The position numbers were made by a program, and so were the translations under genes. The notes under the pieces were generated by a model, which searched no databases, had not been told where the DNA came from, and saw only the letters and a list, made by a program, of their open reading frames with translations. From Candidatus Eiseniibacteriota bacterium (GTDB lineage Bacteria; Joyebacterota; Joyebacteria; Joyebacterales; Joyebacteraceae), in NCBI GenBank assembly GCA_030638405.1, contig DAOWER010000026.1, forward strand, positions 1 to 38,688: a DNA stretch of 38,688 nt. The letters are read 5' to 3'. Every line of letters starts with the position of its first letter. Positions within the stretch are counted from its first letter, which is position 1. Shown piece after piece: positions 8,760 to 16,949 of this stretch.

Positions 8760-9437
8760 TCAGAGCAGGACCACCAGCACAAGCCCCGCGGCGAACCCCG
8801 CTGCCAGGAACCAGCTCTCTCTTCTGTCTCTTCCCCCGACGGCGATCGTCGCCGCAGCGACGGGGGCCGCCCACAGGGCCGTCGGGAAGACCCCTTCAAC
8901 CGTGAACGAACCCAGGAACCTCAGCAGCAGCGACGCGCTCAGCACCGCCGCAACCAGAAGCGATGCCGTGACGAATCTCGTGACCAGTCCCAGCGCGACC
9001 GCCGCCCTCACGCCCCGCGCGTCGCCCTGTTCCGCCCGCGATTCGGCAACGGCGGAGTACCTTAAGTTGAGTCTTCGGACGCGCGAAGTCACCCTCTGCC
9101 CCACCGCGCCGCCGATCAGGCCGGACATCATCCCCGCCGCTACAGCCAGTCCCTCGGATACGCCGGAGCCGGCGAGAACGGCCGCCACGCCCACGCCAAC
9201 CGAGCCTGCCACTGCACCGTCGGGGAACGGCGCCGCCCCGACAGGCAGCACTCCGATCCACACCAGCTGAAGCGTCGAGCCCACCACGAGCCCGAGAACC
9301 GGCTCTCCCACGATCGCCCCGGCGATACTCCCGGCCACCAGCGGCTGCGAGAGCATCACCTGGAGCGCTGCGGTCGCGTCGACCGAAAGGGCCCCGCCCA
9401 GAAGCGACAGGATCACTATCATCTGGATCTCAGACAT
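8760..9437 (-). CDS. PTS mannose-family IIC component (EIIC)
   Basis: IIC is the membrane subunit that forms the sugar translocation path together with IID. The 225-residue protein is almost entirely hydrophobic. It carries the IIC signature blocks: ATAALQVMLSQPLVAGSIAG near residues 21-40, GEPVLGLVVGSTLQLVWIGVLPVGAA near 44-69, and the loop FPDGAVAGSVGVG. Charged TSRVRRLNLRY (about 117-127) marks a cytoplasmic loop. The E of the usual G..EL motif appears replaced by Q (LQLVWIG). The ATG start lacks a strong ribosome site. It follows the GH57 gene after 77 bp containing a hairpin. Confidence 0.92.
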   Translation of the reverse strand: MSEIQMIVILSLLGGALSVDATAALQVMLSQPLVAGSIAGAIVGEPVLGLVVGSTLQLVWIGVLPVGAAPFPDGAVAGSVGVGVAAVLAGSGVSEGLAVAAGMMSGLIGGAVGQRVTSRVRRLNLRYSAVAESRAEQGDARGVRAAVALGLVTRFVTASLLVAAVLSASLLLRFLGSFTVEGVFPTALWAAPVAAATIAVGGRDRRESWFLAAGFAAGLVLVVLL

Positions 9438-9468
9438 GCGCCTGCTTCCGTGCTTTCAGACAACACGC

Positions 9469-9500
9469 GCCGCGTTCGCAGCGGCCTCGCGAGACGCGGC
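9469..9500. other. Intercistronic hairpin between GH57 and PTS IIC
   Basis: GCCGCGT (9469-9475) pairs with ACGCGGC (9494-9500), and inside it TCGC (9476-9479) pairs with GCGA (9489-9492) with one bulged base, giving an 11-bp stem and a short loop. There is no U-tract. It lies directly after the GH57 stop and 31 bp before the IIC start, so it could separate the stability or expression of the enzyme and transporter parts of the message. Confidence 0.5.
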
Positions 9501-9514
9501 ATTTCGCGGGTCTG

Positions 9515-11707
9515 TCACTTGGCCGACAGCGGGGAGAACGCGAACTCCACTGCGAAGCTCGTGCGCTCCCCACACTCGGCCCTGACGGGCCAGTGTGTGA
9601 TCAGCGTCAGTCCCTGGAAAACACGCTCGAGTCCCCCCTCGGAACGCGAAACAGTATCCAGAGGCCAGGTCCAGACGCCGGCCGCGGGCTCGCAGGACAC
9701 GACGAGCCGCTCCCCCCTGAGACGGTCGTCGACTCTCATCGTATCGACGGCGTCGAGAGTCCGTTTCTTCCGCAGCCCGCCGCCGTTCGCGTCGCCCGCG
9801 TGGAACGACACCCACTCCTTCGCGGGCGTGAGGAACGACATGTTCCACTCGGGCGCGAACAGGACGTCCAGATCACCGTCGGGTGTCAGGTCGTACTCGA
9901 CACGCACCCTTCCCTCACCAGTGAGCCAGACGCGCTTCTCGATAAGTACCGGGCACACGCCTTCACCCGAGGTCACGACGCCGGTCCTGCTCATCTCCAC
10001 TCCGATCGAACCGTTCCTGCGCCCCAGTTCAAACTGGTAACCGCCCCACGCGGAATCGCCCAGTTCGGCGCCTCCCGCCTCCACTTCGGCGCGCTTCACG
10101 TCGGGCGCGAAGAAATGGTCGATCGCGGCGACACCAGGGTGCGAGTCGGAGCAAGTGAGCTTGGCCAGTCCCTTCTCCTTGGCCTTCAGTCCATCGTGGA
10201 TGTTCCGGACGCCCTCCGCGTATTCCCTGTCGCCATCCGCGCGTATCTCGTCGTGGTACGCTTCGTCGTGGCAGGACATCGTCGCCAGCACGTTCCAGTT
10301 CGCCCGTCGGACGTCGAGCTCGAAGATGGTGCCTCCTCGTGAAGGCGCGACGTACACGTTGACACTGTGCGACTCGAGCAGGACCTCGTCCCGCCCGTCC
10401 ATATCGTGGTCGGTAACCTCGGCATGGTCCCACGTCTCGCCCCGAACACCGTCTATCAGGCGCTCGGCCTTGATGAGGTGCTCGTAGATCGCCGCTCTCA
10501 GGTGCGGCAGGTACAGCCCGCCGAAGATCCCGTGCCAGTAGGCGCAGTTGCACTGCCCCCGCCACAGCTCACGCTTTGCCTCCTCGACCACGGCCGGCTC
10601 CACCGTGGCGGCGCCACCGTCCACCACCTTCACGGCACCCGCGAACCCGCCGAGCGTCTCGAGGATGTTGGAAGTCCGCTGCGCGGCCGCGATCTTCTCG
10701 CTGACGCGCATCATCTTCCTGGTCATCAGGTTCGACTCGTCGTACTTGGACAGAAAACCCTTCCAGGTCCCCCCGGACACGAAGGGCCCCCACTCCTCCA
10801 GGAGCCCGTCGTCACCGAGCCTGCCCAGGAACCTCTCGTAACTGCGCCTGGCCTTCGTGGGCAGGGCCCACTCCATCATCTCGGGGTACGACGACGTGGG
10901 CAGGTACGCGCGCCCTATGGGGGCCGTGTCGTCCACGACCTCCGCAAAGGTCGCGGTCGTCACCCAATCCCGATTCTCCGAGAGCGCTCTCAGGAAGCGC
11001 TTGAGCCACCCGCTGGTGTGAACGTGCGCGTGAGTGCCGGGCCAGACGCCGAACTTCTCCCCGTCATCCCCGAACACAGCAACGTGGCCTTCGCCCCGCT
11101 CCGCGACCGAGCGCAGCACGTTCAGCGTTTCCTCGGGTTCGGCAAAGGGAATCGCGTATCGCAGCTTCTTGCTGATTGGGAAGACACGGACAGCGACGCC
11201 CTGCTCCTCGGTGAGGAACGACCCCACCAGTTCTTCGTCCTCGATCCCGGCGAGGCGGAACTCGTAGTCGTCAAGCGGCAGGTACTCCAGACCGGCCTCG
11301 TGGATCGTCCTCGCCAGCCGCGGCTCCCAAACTCTCTCCGCCAGCCACATCCCTCGAGGACGCACGCCAAACCGTCCGGACACGTAGTCCGTCATCATCT
11401 GCATCTGCCCGCGCGCGTCGCGCTCCGGGATCGCGCTTAGTATCGGCTCGTAGAAGGCCCCTCCCAGGACCTCTACCTGGCCCCTCGCCACGAGTGCCCG
11501 CACTCGCTCTATGTAGTCGGGAGCGTGATCCTCATACCACTCCAGCAGCGGGCCGGTGTTGTGAAGCACGATCTTGATCTCGGGGAACTCTTCTATCGCG
11601 TCCAGAAACGGCAGGTAGGCCCTTGTGTAAGCGTCCTCGAACACGCTCGGCAGGTTGCCGACAGGTTGGTGGTTGTGTATGCAGAGGACAAGCGTGACAC
11701 CGTGCAT
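9515..11707 (-). CDS. Glycoside hydrolase family 57 protein, 4-alpha-glucanotransferase/alpha-amylase type
   Basis: The 730-residue protein carries the GH57 conserved regions: HNHQP near 11-15, GGAFYEPIL near 82-90, the catalytic-nucleophile block GMWLAERVWEP (Glu124), and the acid/base block VFGDDGEKFG (Asp214/215). These positions nearly match Glu123 and Asp214 of the Thermococcus litoralis glucanotransferase, which supports the ATG at 11705-11707 (GGAGG about 10 bp upstream) over an in-frame GTG at 11737 that overlaps the IIB stop. The C-terminal half (about 400-730) is the beta-sandwich domain usual for this subfamily. No signal peptide is seen, so it should act in the cytosol on maltodextrin or glycogen-like glucan. 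Its place between PTS IIB and IIC is unusual. Amylase versus transferase activity cannot be decided. Confidence 0.92.
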   Translation of the reverse strand: MHGVTLVLCIHNHQPVGNLPSVFEDAYTRAYLPFLDAIEEFPEIKIVLHNTGPLLEWYEDHAPDYIERVRALVARGQVEVLGGAFYEPILSAIPERDARGQMQMMTDYVSGRFGVRPRGMWLAERVWEPRLARTIHEAGLEYLPLDDYEFRLAGIEDEELVGSFLTEEQGVAVRVFPISKKLRYAIPFAEPEETLNVLRSVAERGEGHVAVFGDDGEKFGVWPGTHAHVHTSGWLKRFLRALSENRDWVTTATFAEVVDDTAPIGRAYLPTSSYPEMMEWALPTKARRSYERFLGRLGDDGLLEEWGPFVSGGTWKGFLSKYDESNLMTRKMMRVSEKIAAAQRTSNILETLGGFAGAVKVVDGGAATVEPAVVEEAKRELWRGQCNCAYWHGIFGGLYLPHLRAAIYEHLIKAERLIDGVRGETWDHAEVTDHDMDGRDEVLLESHSVNVYVAPSRGGTIFELDVRRANWNVLATMSCHDEAYHDEIRADGDREYAEGVRNIHDGLKAKEKGLAKLTCSDSHPGVAAIDHFFAPDVKRAEVEAGGAELGDSAWGGYQFELGRRNGSIGVEMSRTGVVTSGEGVCPVLIEKRVWLTGEGRVRVEYDLTPDGDLDVLFAPEWNMSFLTPAKEWVSFHAGDANGGGLRKKRTLDAVDTMRVDDRLRGERLVVSCEPAAGVWTWPLDTVSRSEGGLERVFQGLTLITHWPVRAECGERTSFAVEFAFSPLSAK

Positions 11708-11733
11708 GGGCAGACGTCCCTCCGGACCCGCCG

Positions 11734-12225
11734 TCACTTCTCTTCCAGCGCCTGAAGCAGGACGGCAAGGTCCTGCGGCTGCGCCTGTGGAACGTCGCGG
11801 GCCGTGAGCCTGGTGCCCCCCGTGATGATCTCCTTCATGGCAGCGACGTCGTCATCATCGACGAAGACGTAAGGGAGAAGCTCCCGTTTCCCCTCCGCGT
11901 AGTGCATTCCTCCGACGTTCGCCTCGGCCACGTCGAGCCCGCTTCTGATCAGCGCCAGAAGATCGCGAGGACTCTCGACTATCACGACCGTGCGCTCCGC
12001 CTCCCACGTGCCCGCCTTGAGCCCCTCGGCGAAACACTCGCGAGTCACGATCGATACCGGCACGCCCATAGAGTCGGTCTCGGTGTAGAGCGCGCACTTC
12101 CAGTCGCAGCACGCGGTTTCGTTGTTGACGAGGATCATGTGCTCGGGTGAGAGCCATGCACCCCAGGCAACGGTAACCTGGCCGTGGATCAGTCGGTCGT
12201 CCACCCTCACCAGCACGAACGGCAT
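11734..12225 (-). CDS. PTS mannose/sorbose-family IIB component (EIIB)
   Basis: EIIB is a soluble protein that accepts phosphate from IIA on a histidine and transfers it to sugar during passage through IIC/IID. The 163-residue protein opens MPFVLVRVDDRLIHGQVTVAWG, the family signature, with the phospho-accepting His at position 14. NVGGMHYAEGKRE near 104-116 is a second conserved loop. The ATG at 12223-12225 is preferred because GGGAG lies 7 bp upstream and the protein begins at the usual N-terminus; a GTG at 12246 would add seven residues. It lies 49 bp after IIA and is followed by GH57. Confidence 0.94.
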   Translation of the reverse strand: MPFVLVRVDDRLIHGQVTVAWGAWLSPEHMILVNNETACCDWKCALYTETDSMGVPVSIVTRECFAEGLKAGTWEAERTVVIVESPRDLLALIRSGLDVAEANVGGMHYAEGKRELLPYVFVDDDDVAAMKEIITGGTRLTARDVPQAQPQDLAVLLQALEEK

Positions 12226-12251
12226 TGTCGAACTCCCGGGCCGCACCTTCA

Positions 12252-12276
12252 GCCCAGCGGTCTCGGCCCAGCGGTC
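12252..12276. repeat. Two tandem copies of an 11-bp motif between IIA and IIB
   Basis: GCCCAGCGGTC occurs at 12252-12262 and again at 12266-12276 (period 14) in the short gap between the IIA and IIB genes, the second copy running into the IIA stop. It may be slippage, or a small operator or translation-control element. Nothing else supports a function. Confidence 0.4.
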
Positions 12277-12673
12277 ACACGATGCGAACGGCGTCGCGGC
12301 CGCGCTCCTTGACCGCGTGTATCAGTTCATCCACCTCGGTGCGATCCCTCTTGACGAAAAACTCGAGTAGCATCATCAGATTGACGCCCGTCAGAGCGCG
12401 GACACCGGTCCCTGAGGCCACTATCTCCTGGCAGACGTGATGGCAGCTACCACCCGGCATGTCACTGATCAGCACCACCTCACATCCCGACGCCAGACCG
12501 GCTACCGCGGCCTCCACGGCGTCGTGCAGGTCGTTGAGACCCATGCCGGTATTGGAGACGGCCGCCCAGTTCGGCTGCTTCCCGAGAATCCCCTGCACCG
12601 CCTCCATCAGGCACTGCCCCACGTTGCCATGCGCAACGACAACACACCCTATGCGCTTGCCCTGACTGCTCAC
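12275..12673 (-). CDS. PTS mannose-family IIA component (EIIA)
   Basis: EIIA is the soluble subunit that receives phosphate from HPr and hands it to IIB. The 132-residue protein has the active-site histidine in VVVAHGNVG (His15), the LISDMPGGSCHHVCQEI block (about 69-85) and TGVNLMMLLEFF near 95-106. The start is a GTG overlapping the hprK stop (GTGA, 12670-12673), so it is translationally coupled to hprK. In several lineages an EIIA of this type next to hprK takes part in regulation as well as transport; here the whole IIA-IIB-IIC-IID set is present, so both are possible. Confidence 0.94.
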   Translation of the reverse strand: MSSQGKRIGCVVVAHGNVGQCLMEAVQGILGKQPNWAAVSNTGMGLNDLHDAVEAAVAGLASGCEVVLISDMPGGSCHHVCQEIVASGTGVRALTGVNLMMLLEFFVKRDRTEVDELIHAVKERGRDAVRIV

Positions 12674-13641
12674 TCGTCATCACCTCGCGATGCGCGCAGC
12701 ACGCCGGCCTGCCTCGCCACGGCGTCCCGTTGGCGTCTGTCGAAGTCCCAGGCGGAGTTTATGCCCTTGAGCTTCAGAAGATAGTTCAGAGCGATGACCT
12801 CTGAGATAACGGTGATGTTCTTGCCGAGAACCAGAGGCAGTCGCACCACGGGTATCTGGACGCCGAGAATCTCCGACATTTCGTCCTCGAAGCCCAGCCG
12901 TTCGTAGTCGGACAGGTCAGACCACGCCGCGAGCTTCACCTCCACTTCGATGCGCTTCCGCTGTCTGAAGGCTCTCGTGCCGAACATCGCCTGGACGTCG
13001 ATGATCCCGACACCTCGAATCTCCATGTAGTTCCGCAGAAGCTCGCTTCCATAGCCTATCAGATAGTCCGTTCGCGTTCGCATGACCGAAACAACGTCGT
13101 CCGCCACCAGTCTATGCCCGTTCGCCACGAGGTCGAGCCCGCACTCGCTCTTCCCTATGCCGCTCTTCCCGGTGAAGAGAAGCCCCACCCCGTGCACGTC
13201 CACAAGGGTGGCGTGAATGACAGTCTGGGGCGCGAGCAGGTCCTCGAGCGCGGGCACGAGTTCGCTCGCCAGCCGGTCGGAAGTCATGGGCGTCGTGAAG
13301 ACGGGGACGCCGCGCGAGTTACCGAGTTCCACCAGAAGCGAGGGCGCCGCCAGACCGTCCGCGACGATGACGCACGGCACGGGCGGAGTACACAGCCGAC
13401 CGAGTGCGGCCTCCCGCGCATCAGCGGTCAGCGAGTCGACGTAGTCAACCTCGCGTGCGCCGAGAATCTGCACGCGTTCGGCGCGGAATCCCTCGGCGAA
13501 GCCGGCCAGCAGCAGGCCCGGCAGACAGACGTTGCTGTCCCGAATGACCCCACCTGACACGTCCGGCTTCGTGACCGCGGAGAGGGACAGACGTTCCCCG
13601 ATTCCGGCCGCCAGCGATAGAGCCGTGAGTTCCTCAGTCAC
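12670..13641 (-). CDS. hprK: HPr kinase/phosphorylase
   Basis: HprK phosphorylates HPr on Ser46 and also removes that phosphate, linking PTS activity to the metabolic state. The 323-residue protein has the usual two domains: an N-terminal MurF-like domain (1-130) and a C-terminal P-loop domain with HGVGLLFTGKSGIGKSE (Walker A, 150-166; conserved His150), HRLVADD (176-182) and the family signature MEIRGVGIIDV (206-216). The start is GTG at 13639-13641 with GGAGG 7 bp upstream. It lies 33 bp after hpf and overlaps IIA by 4 bp. Its substrate residue Ser46 is present in the HPr of the same operon. Confidence 0.97.
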   Translation of the reverse strand: MTEELTALSLAAGIGERLSLSAVTKPDVSGGVIRDSNVCLPGLLLAGFAEGFRAERVQILGAREVDYVDSLTADAREAALGRLCTPPVPCVIVADGLAAPSLLVELGNSRGVPVFTTPMTSDRLASELVPALEDLLAPQTVIHATLVDVHGVGLLFTGKSGIGKSECGLDLVANGHRLVADDVVSVMRTRTDYLIGYGSELLRNYMEIRGVGIIDVQAMFGTRAFRQRKRIEVEVKLAAWSDLSDYERLGFEDEMSEILGVQIPVVRLPLVLGKNITVISEVIALNYLLKLKGINSAWDFDRRQRDAVARQAGVLRASRGDDE

Positions 13642-13674
13642 CTTCGTGCCTCCTGCCGAAGCCGGTGCGCTCTC

Positions 13675-14196
13675 CTACTTCTCCGGCTCGACCAGCCCGT
13701 AGTCACCGTCATCACGGCGATAGATGACGTTGACCCTGTCCGTCTCTGAGTTCATGAAGACCAGAAACGCCGCGTGAAGCTCGTCCAGTTCACTGAACGC
13801 CTCGGTCGGCGTCATCGCCCGGGACGCAAGGCTCTCCGGCACGATGCCCAGATCGCCCAGCGACACGCCGCCCGACGTCATGGCCACGTCGGCGGTCGCG
13901 TCCACACCCCTGTGGTTTCTGATGCGCTCCTTGTAGCGTCGTATCTGCCGCTCGACCTTGTCTATCGAGCGGTCAAAGGCGGATCTCACGTCGTCGGCGG
14001 TCTGCTCGCTGGAGATGACCGCTCGCGACGCGTGCACCGTGACGTCCGCGATGGTGCGGTGACCCTCTGTCTTGAAGACGACGTGCGCTTCGTCCACGCG
14101 GTCGAAGTAGCGTGCGAGGCGCGACACCTTGTCGTCGACGTACTGTCTCAGTTCCGGCTCGAGTTCACAGTGTCTGCAGGTGACCGTGATCCTCAT
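13675..14196 (-). CDS. hpf: Ribosome hibernation-promoting factor, long form
   Basis: HPF binds the 30S subunit and drives ribosome dimerisation in stationary phase. The 173-residue protein is the long type. The N-terminal S30AE domain (about 1-100) begins MRITVTCRHCELEPELRQYV with a basic helix VERQIRRYKERIRNHRG. The C-terminal dimerisation domain (about 125-173) contains AMTPTEAFSELDELHAAFLV, FMNSETDRVNVIYRR and DGDYGLVEP. An AGGAG site precedes the ATG, which overlaps the lipA stop (ATGA). hpf next to rpoN and PTS genes is a classic arrangement, but here lipA and a lipoyl carrier come between. Confidence 0.96.
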   Translation of the reverse strand: MRITVTCRHCELEPELRQYVDDKVSRLARYFDRVDEAHVVFKTEGHRTIADVTVHASRAVISSEQTADDVRSAFDRSIDKVERQIRRYKERIRNHRGVDATADVAMTSGGVSLGDLGIVPESLASRAMTPTEAFSELDELHAAFLVFMNSETDRVNVIYRRDDGDYGLVEPEK

Positions 14197-15104
14197 GCTG
14201 GCTCCTTTCCCTGCGCGCTGTCCAAGAGCGCGGGCCGCCGCTTACCCAGCGCCGCCACCGCCTCGTGAGCCCTGTACGAACTCCTGATGAACGGTCCTGC
14301 CGATGCCCATCTGAATCCCATAGACAAACACTCAGACGCTAGCTCGTCGAATTCCCCCGGCGTCACGAAGCGCGCCACCGGGTGGTGCTCGGCTGACGGT
14401 CGAAGGTACTGACCGAGATAGATGATATCGACGCCGGCCGCCAGCACGTCGGCAAGAACCCGCCTGAGTTCCTCCCGTGTCTCACCCATGCCCAGCATGA
14501 GCGCCGACTTGACCAGCGCCCCCGATGTCGAAGCCGCCGCGTGCGACAGAACGTCGAGTGACCGCTCGTACCGCGCGCCCTTCCTCACGGCGGGATACAG
14601 GCGCTCGACCGTTTCGACATTGTGGCCGAAGACGTCGGGAGCTGCCGCGAGCACCGTCTCTATCGGGCCCGGCAAGCCCCCGAAGTCAGGCACCAGCACC
14701 TCGATGCCGGCCCGCGCGTTGGCGCCTCTGATCGCCCGGATCGTCGCCGCGAAATGCGCCGCCCCTCCGTCCGGCAGGTCGTCCCGCGTCACTGACGTCA
14801 CCACCACGAAATCGAGCCCGAGGGTCGTGGCCGCCGAAGCCACCTCATCGGGCTCAACTGGATCGACCGGAAGGGGGCTCGCATGAGAGACCGCGCAGAA
14901 CCCGCAGTCCCGCGTGCACCGGTCCCCCAGGATCATGAATGTCGCCGTCCCCCGGGAGAAGCAGTCTACGCGGTTCGGGCACCTCGCCTCTTCACACACG
15001 GTGTTCAGACGATGTGACTTGAGCGTCTCCCGAACCAGCCTCGTCGCCGCGGGATTGGTCATAGGCTTGGTCAGCCAGGCCGGAAGGCGCGCCCCGGTCT
15101 TCAC
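14193..15104 (-). CDS. lipA: Lipoyl synthase
   Basis: LipA is a radical-SAM enzyme that inserts two sulfurs into a protein-bound octanoyl chain to form lipoate. The 303-residue protein has both cluster motifs: the auxiliary-cluster cysteines C37, C42 and C48 (VCEEARCPNRVDC) and the SAM-cluster cysteines C63, C67 and C70 (CTRDCGFC). The conserved serine of the C-terminal RSSYRA motif, the usual ligand of the auxiliary cluster, is present near residue 276. The start is GTG at 15102-15104, overlapping the stop of the upstream lipoyl-carrier gene (GTGA). No octanoyltransferase or lipoate ligase lies in the window. The direct coupling to a tiny lipoyl-domain gene suggests that protein is its substrate. 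Confidence 0.98.
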   Translation of the reverse strand: MKTGARLPAWLTKPMTNPAATRLVRETLKSHRLNTVCEEARCPNRVDCFSRGTATFMILGDRCTRDCGFCAVSHASPLPVDPVEPDEVASAATTLGLDFVVVTSVTRDDLPDGGAAHFAATIRAIRGANARAGIEVLVPDFGGLPGPIETVLAAAPDVFGHNVETVERLYPAVRKGARYERSLDVLSHAAASTSGALVKSALMLGMGETREELRRVLADVLAAGVDIIYLGQYLRPSAEHHPVARFVTPGEFDELASECLSMGFRWASAGPFIRSSYRAHEAVAALGKRRPALLDSAQGKEPA

Positions 15105-15346
15105 TCGACGTCTATCCTCCCCAGCCTGTCTCCGGGCGCAACGGTAGTGTCTTCCTGCGCCAGGACCTCGGCCAGAGTTCCCGTGTGGCGAGAGATCACC
15201 GCCAGCGCGGTCTTGTCCTCGACCGACTCTACGACGAGCAACTCGTCGCCCTCGCGCACCGCGGCACCCGTGTCCACCTTCCAGTAAGAGATGGTGAACT
15301 CGAGAGCGTCAGTCTCGGTCGTCTCAAGGATGATGTCTCTGAGCAC
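15101..15346 (-). CDS. Free-standing lipoyl-domain carrier protein
   Basis: This 81-residue protein is a single biotinyl/lipoyl domain. GDELLVVESVEDKTALAVIS places a lysine (Lys45) at the tip of the expected beta-turn in an E-D-K-T context, which suits lipoylation and not the MKM motif of biotin carriers. A second half GTLAEVLAQEDTTVAPGD gives the mirror-image repeat and the PGD turn typical of E2 lipoyl domains. There is no E3-binding or acyltransferase domain, so it is not a full E2. It starts with GTG and overlaps lipA (GTGA), strongly suggesting joint function. The partner oxidoreductase or decarboxylase is not in the window. Confidence 0.88.
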   Translation of the reverse strand: MLRDIILETTETDALEFTISYWKVDTGAAVREGDELLVVESVEDKTALAVISRHTGTLAEVLAQEDTTVAPGDRLGRIDVE

Positions 15347-15367
15347 GTCAGTCAGCCCCCGGGTCCG

Positions 15368-16852
15368 TCAGATCTCCTTGCGGAGGCCCGCCCTCAGGAT
15401 ATGCATCTGGTCGCGGTACTTAGCCACCGCACGCCGCGAGATCCTGAAGCCCATCGTCCTGAGCTCCTCTGCGACCTTCTGATCCGAGAGCGGCTTCTTC
15501 TTGTCCTCCCTGCTGATTATCTCCTGCATGGCATCGCGCACCGCCCTAGAGGCAACCTGGTCGCCGTTCTTCGTCCGTATGCCGCTCGAGAAGAAGTACT
15601 TCAACTCGAAGGTCCCGCGGGGCGTCTGCACATACTTGCCCCGCGTCACGCGGCTGACAGTCGACTCGTGCATGCTGACGTCATCGGCGATCTGCTGGAG
15701 CGTCAGTGGTTTGAGGGCGGAAACACCCTTGTCGAAGAAGCCCCTCTGAGCCCGGACGATGCTCTCCGTCACGCGGACCATTGTTCGGCGCCGGTTCTCG
15801 ATGCTCTGCACGATCCACCGCGCGGCCTTGAGCTTCTTGGAGATGAACTCCCTCTCCTCTGAAGCGGCTCCGGACGAGAGGATCCTGCGATAGGTCGGGT
15901 TGATCCGCACTCGCGGAACGTCCTGATCGTTGAGGTAGACGATGAAGTCCCCGTCGATCTCATCGATCACGAGATCCGGCGTGATGTAGCCGGGATCGCC
16001 GACCACGGGATCGATGCGAGGTCTGGGGTCGAGCTTCCCTATCTCGCCGATCGCCTCGCGGAGTTCTTCCGTCGAGACGGACAGCCTCCGGCGGATCGCG
16101 TCGTACTTACACGACTTCAGTTCCTCGAAGCTCGTGGACACCACACGCGCTGCCAGCGTTTCCCCGAGGCCCTTCCTCTGCAGCTGGAGGTGGAGACACT
16201 CCTCGATGGTGCGTGCCGCTATGCCCGCAGGATCGAGCGCCTGCACGACCTCCAGTGCCTTCTCCACCGTCTCGATGTCCGTCTTGAGCGCCCGCGCGAT
16301 CTCCTCGAGCGTGTCGTTGACGTAGCCGTCCTGGTCCAGTTCGTCAATGATGTACTCGGCGATGCCGATCAGCACGTCGTCCTTGCACTCCATGTGAAGC
16401 TGGTGCTTCAGCTCGTCCTCGAACGTGGCCACGGCCACCGGAACACGCTCGAACCGCTCGTCATCGTCGTCTCGGGCGAAGTTCTGCCCGTACGCGTGCG
16501 AGTAGACATCGTCGAGGTAGTCGTCCCAATCGAGGTCCTCGCCGGCCGCGTCTTTTTCCTCGGAGCTTTCGCTCTCGGTCTTCTCCCCCTCGGGATCTGA
16601 CGATTCCTCACCCTGGCGCTCGTCCGCCGCCCCTTCCCCGTCCTCGGTGCGCTCAGCCTCCGACTCGTCCTTCTCGGATTCCGCTTCCTCGTCCTCAAGG
16701 CGGTCAAGCAGCGGATTCTGAAGCAGCTCCTGCTTGAGGAACTGCTCCAGCTCGAGCGTCGATACCTGGAGGATCTTGAGCGCCATTTGCAGCCGTGGCG
16801 TCATCACGAGCTGCTGGTGCATCCTCATGCTCATAGTAGGCTTCAGATCCAT
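15368..16852 (-). CDS. rpoN: RNA polymerase sigma-54 factor
   Basis: Sigma-54 directs polymerase to -24/-12 promoters and needs AAA+ activators. The 494-residue protein has region I (MDLKPTMSMRMHQQLVMTPR and a Gln/Leu-rich helix, 1-50), an exceptionally acidic region II (about 55-130, runs of Glu/Asp/Ser), the core-binding domain, the helix-turn-helix region with HESTVSRVTRGKYVQTPRG, and the RpoN box ISRRAVAKYRDQ near the C-terminus. The ATG at 16850-16852 begins at the family N-terminus and has GGGGAG just upstream; the frame continues 62 codons further but that part is not sigma-like. It follows lptB after 97 bp, the classic lptB-rpoN order. Confidence 0.97.
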   Translation of the reverse strand: MDLKPTMSMRMHQQLVMTPRLQMALKILQVSTLELEQFLKQELLQNPLLDRLEDEEAESEKDESEAERTEDGEGAADERQGEESSDPEGEKTESESSEEKDAAGEDLDWDDYLDDVYSHAYGQNFARDDDDERFERVPVAVATFEDELKHQLHMECKDDVLIGIAEYIIDELDQDGYVNDTLEEIARALKTDIETVEKALEVVQALDPAGIAARTIEECLHLQLQRKGLGETLAARVVSTSFEELKSCKYDAIRRRLSVSTEELREAIGEIGKLDPRPRIDPVVGDPGYITPDLVIDEIDGDFIVYLNDQDVPRVRINPTYRRILSSGAASEEREFISKKLKAARWIVQSIENRRRTMVRVTESIVRAQRGFFDKGVSALKPLTLQQIADDVSMHESTVSRVTRGKYVQTPRGTFELKYFFSSGIRTKNGDQVASRAVRDAMQEIISREDKKKPLSDQKVAEELRTMGFRISRRAVAKYRDQMHILRAGLRKEI

Positions 16853-16892
16853 AGGACTCCCCCGTGCCCGTTGCTCGCACTGACCACTCCCG

Positions 16893-16922
16893 GTCCGCCG
16901 CGGAACGGACTCCGCGCCGGAC
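16893..16922. other. Strong hairpin in the lptB-rpoN gap
   Basis: GTCCG-C-CGCGGA (16893-16904) pairs with TCCGCG-C-CGGAC (16911-16922): 11 paired bases with one mismatch and a 6-nt loop. It lies in the 97-bp gap between lptB and rpoN, about 40 bp before the rpoN ATG, with no U-tract. It could be a partial terminator, an mRNA processing site or a stability element; the role is inferred. Confidence 0.5.
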
Positions 16923-16949
16923 TCTGCTCCTGGGACATCCAAGATCCCG

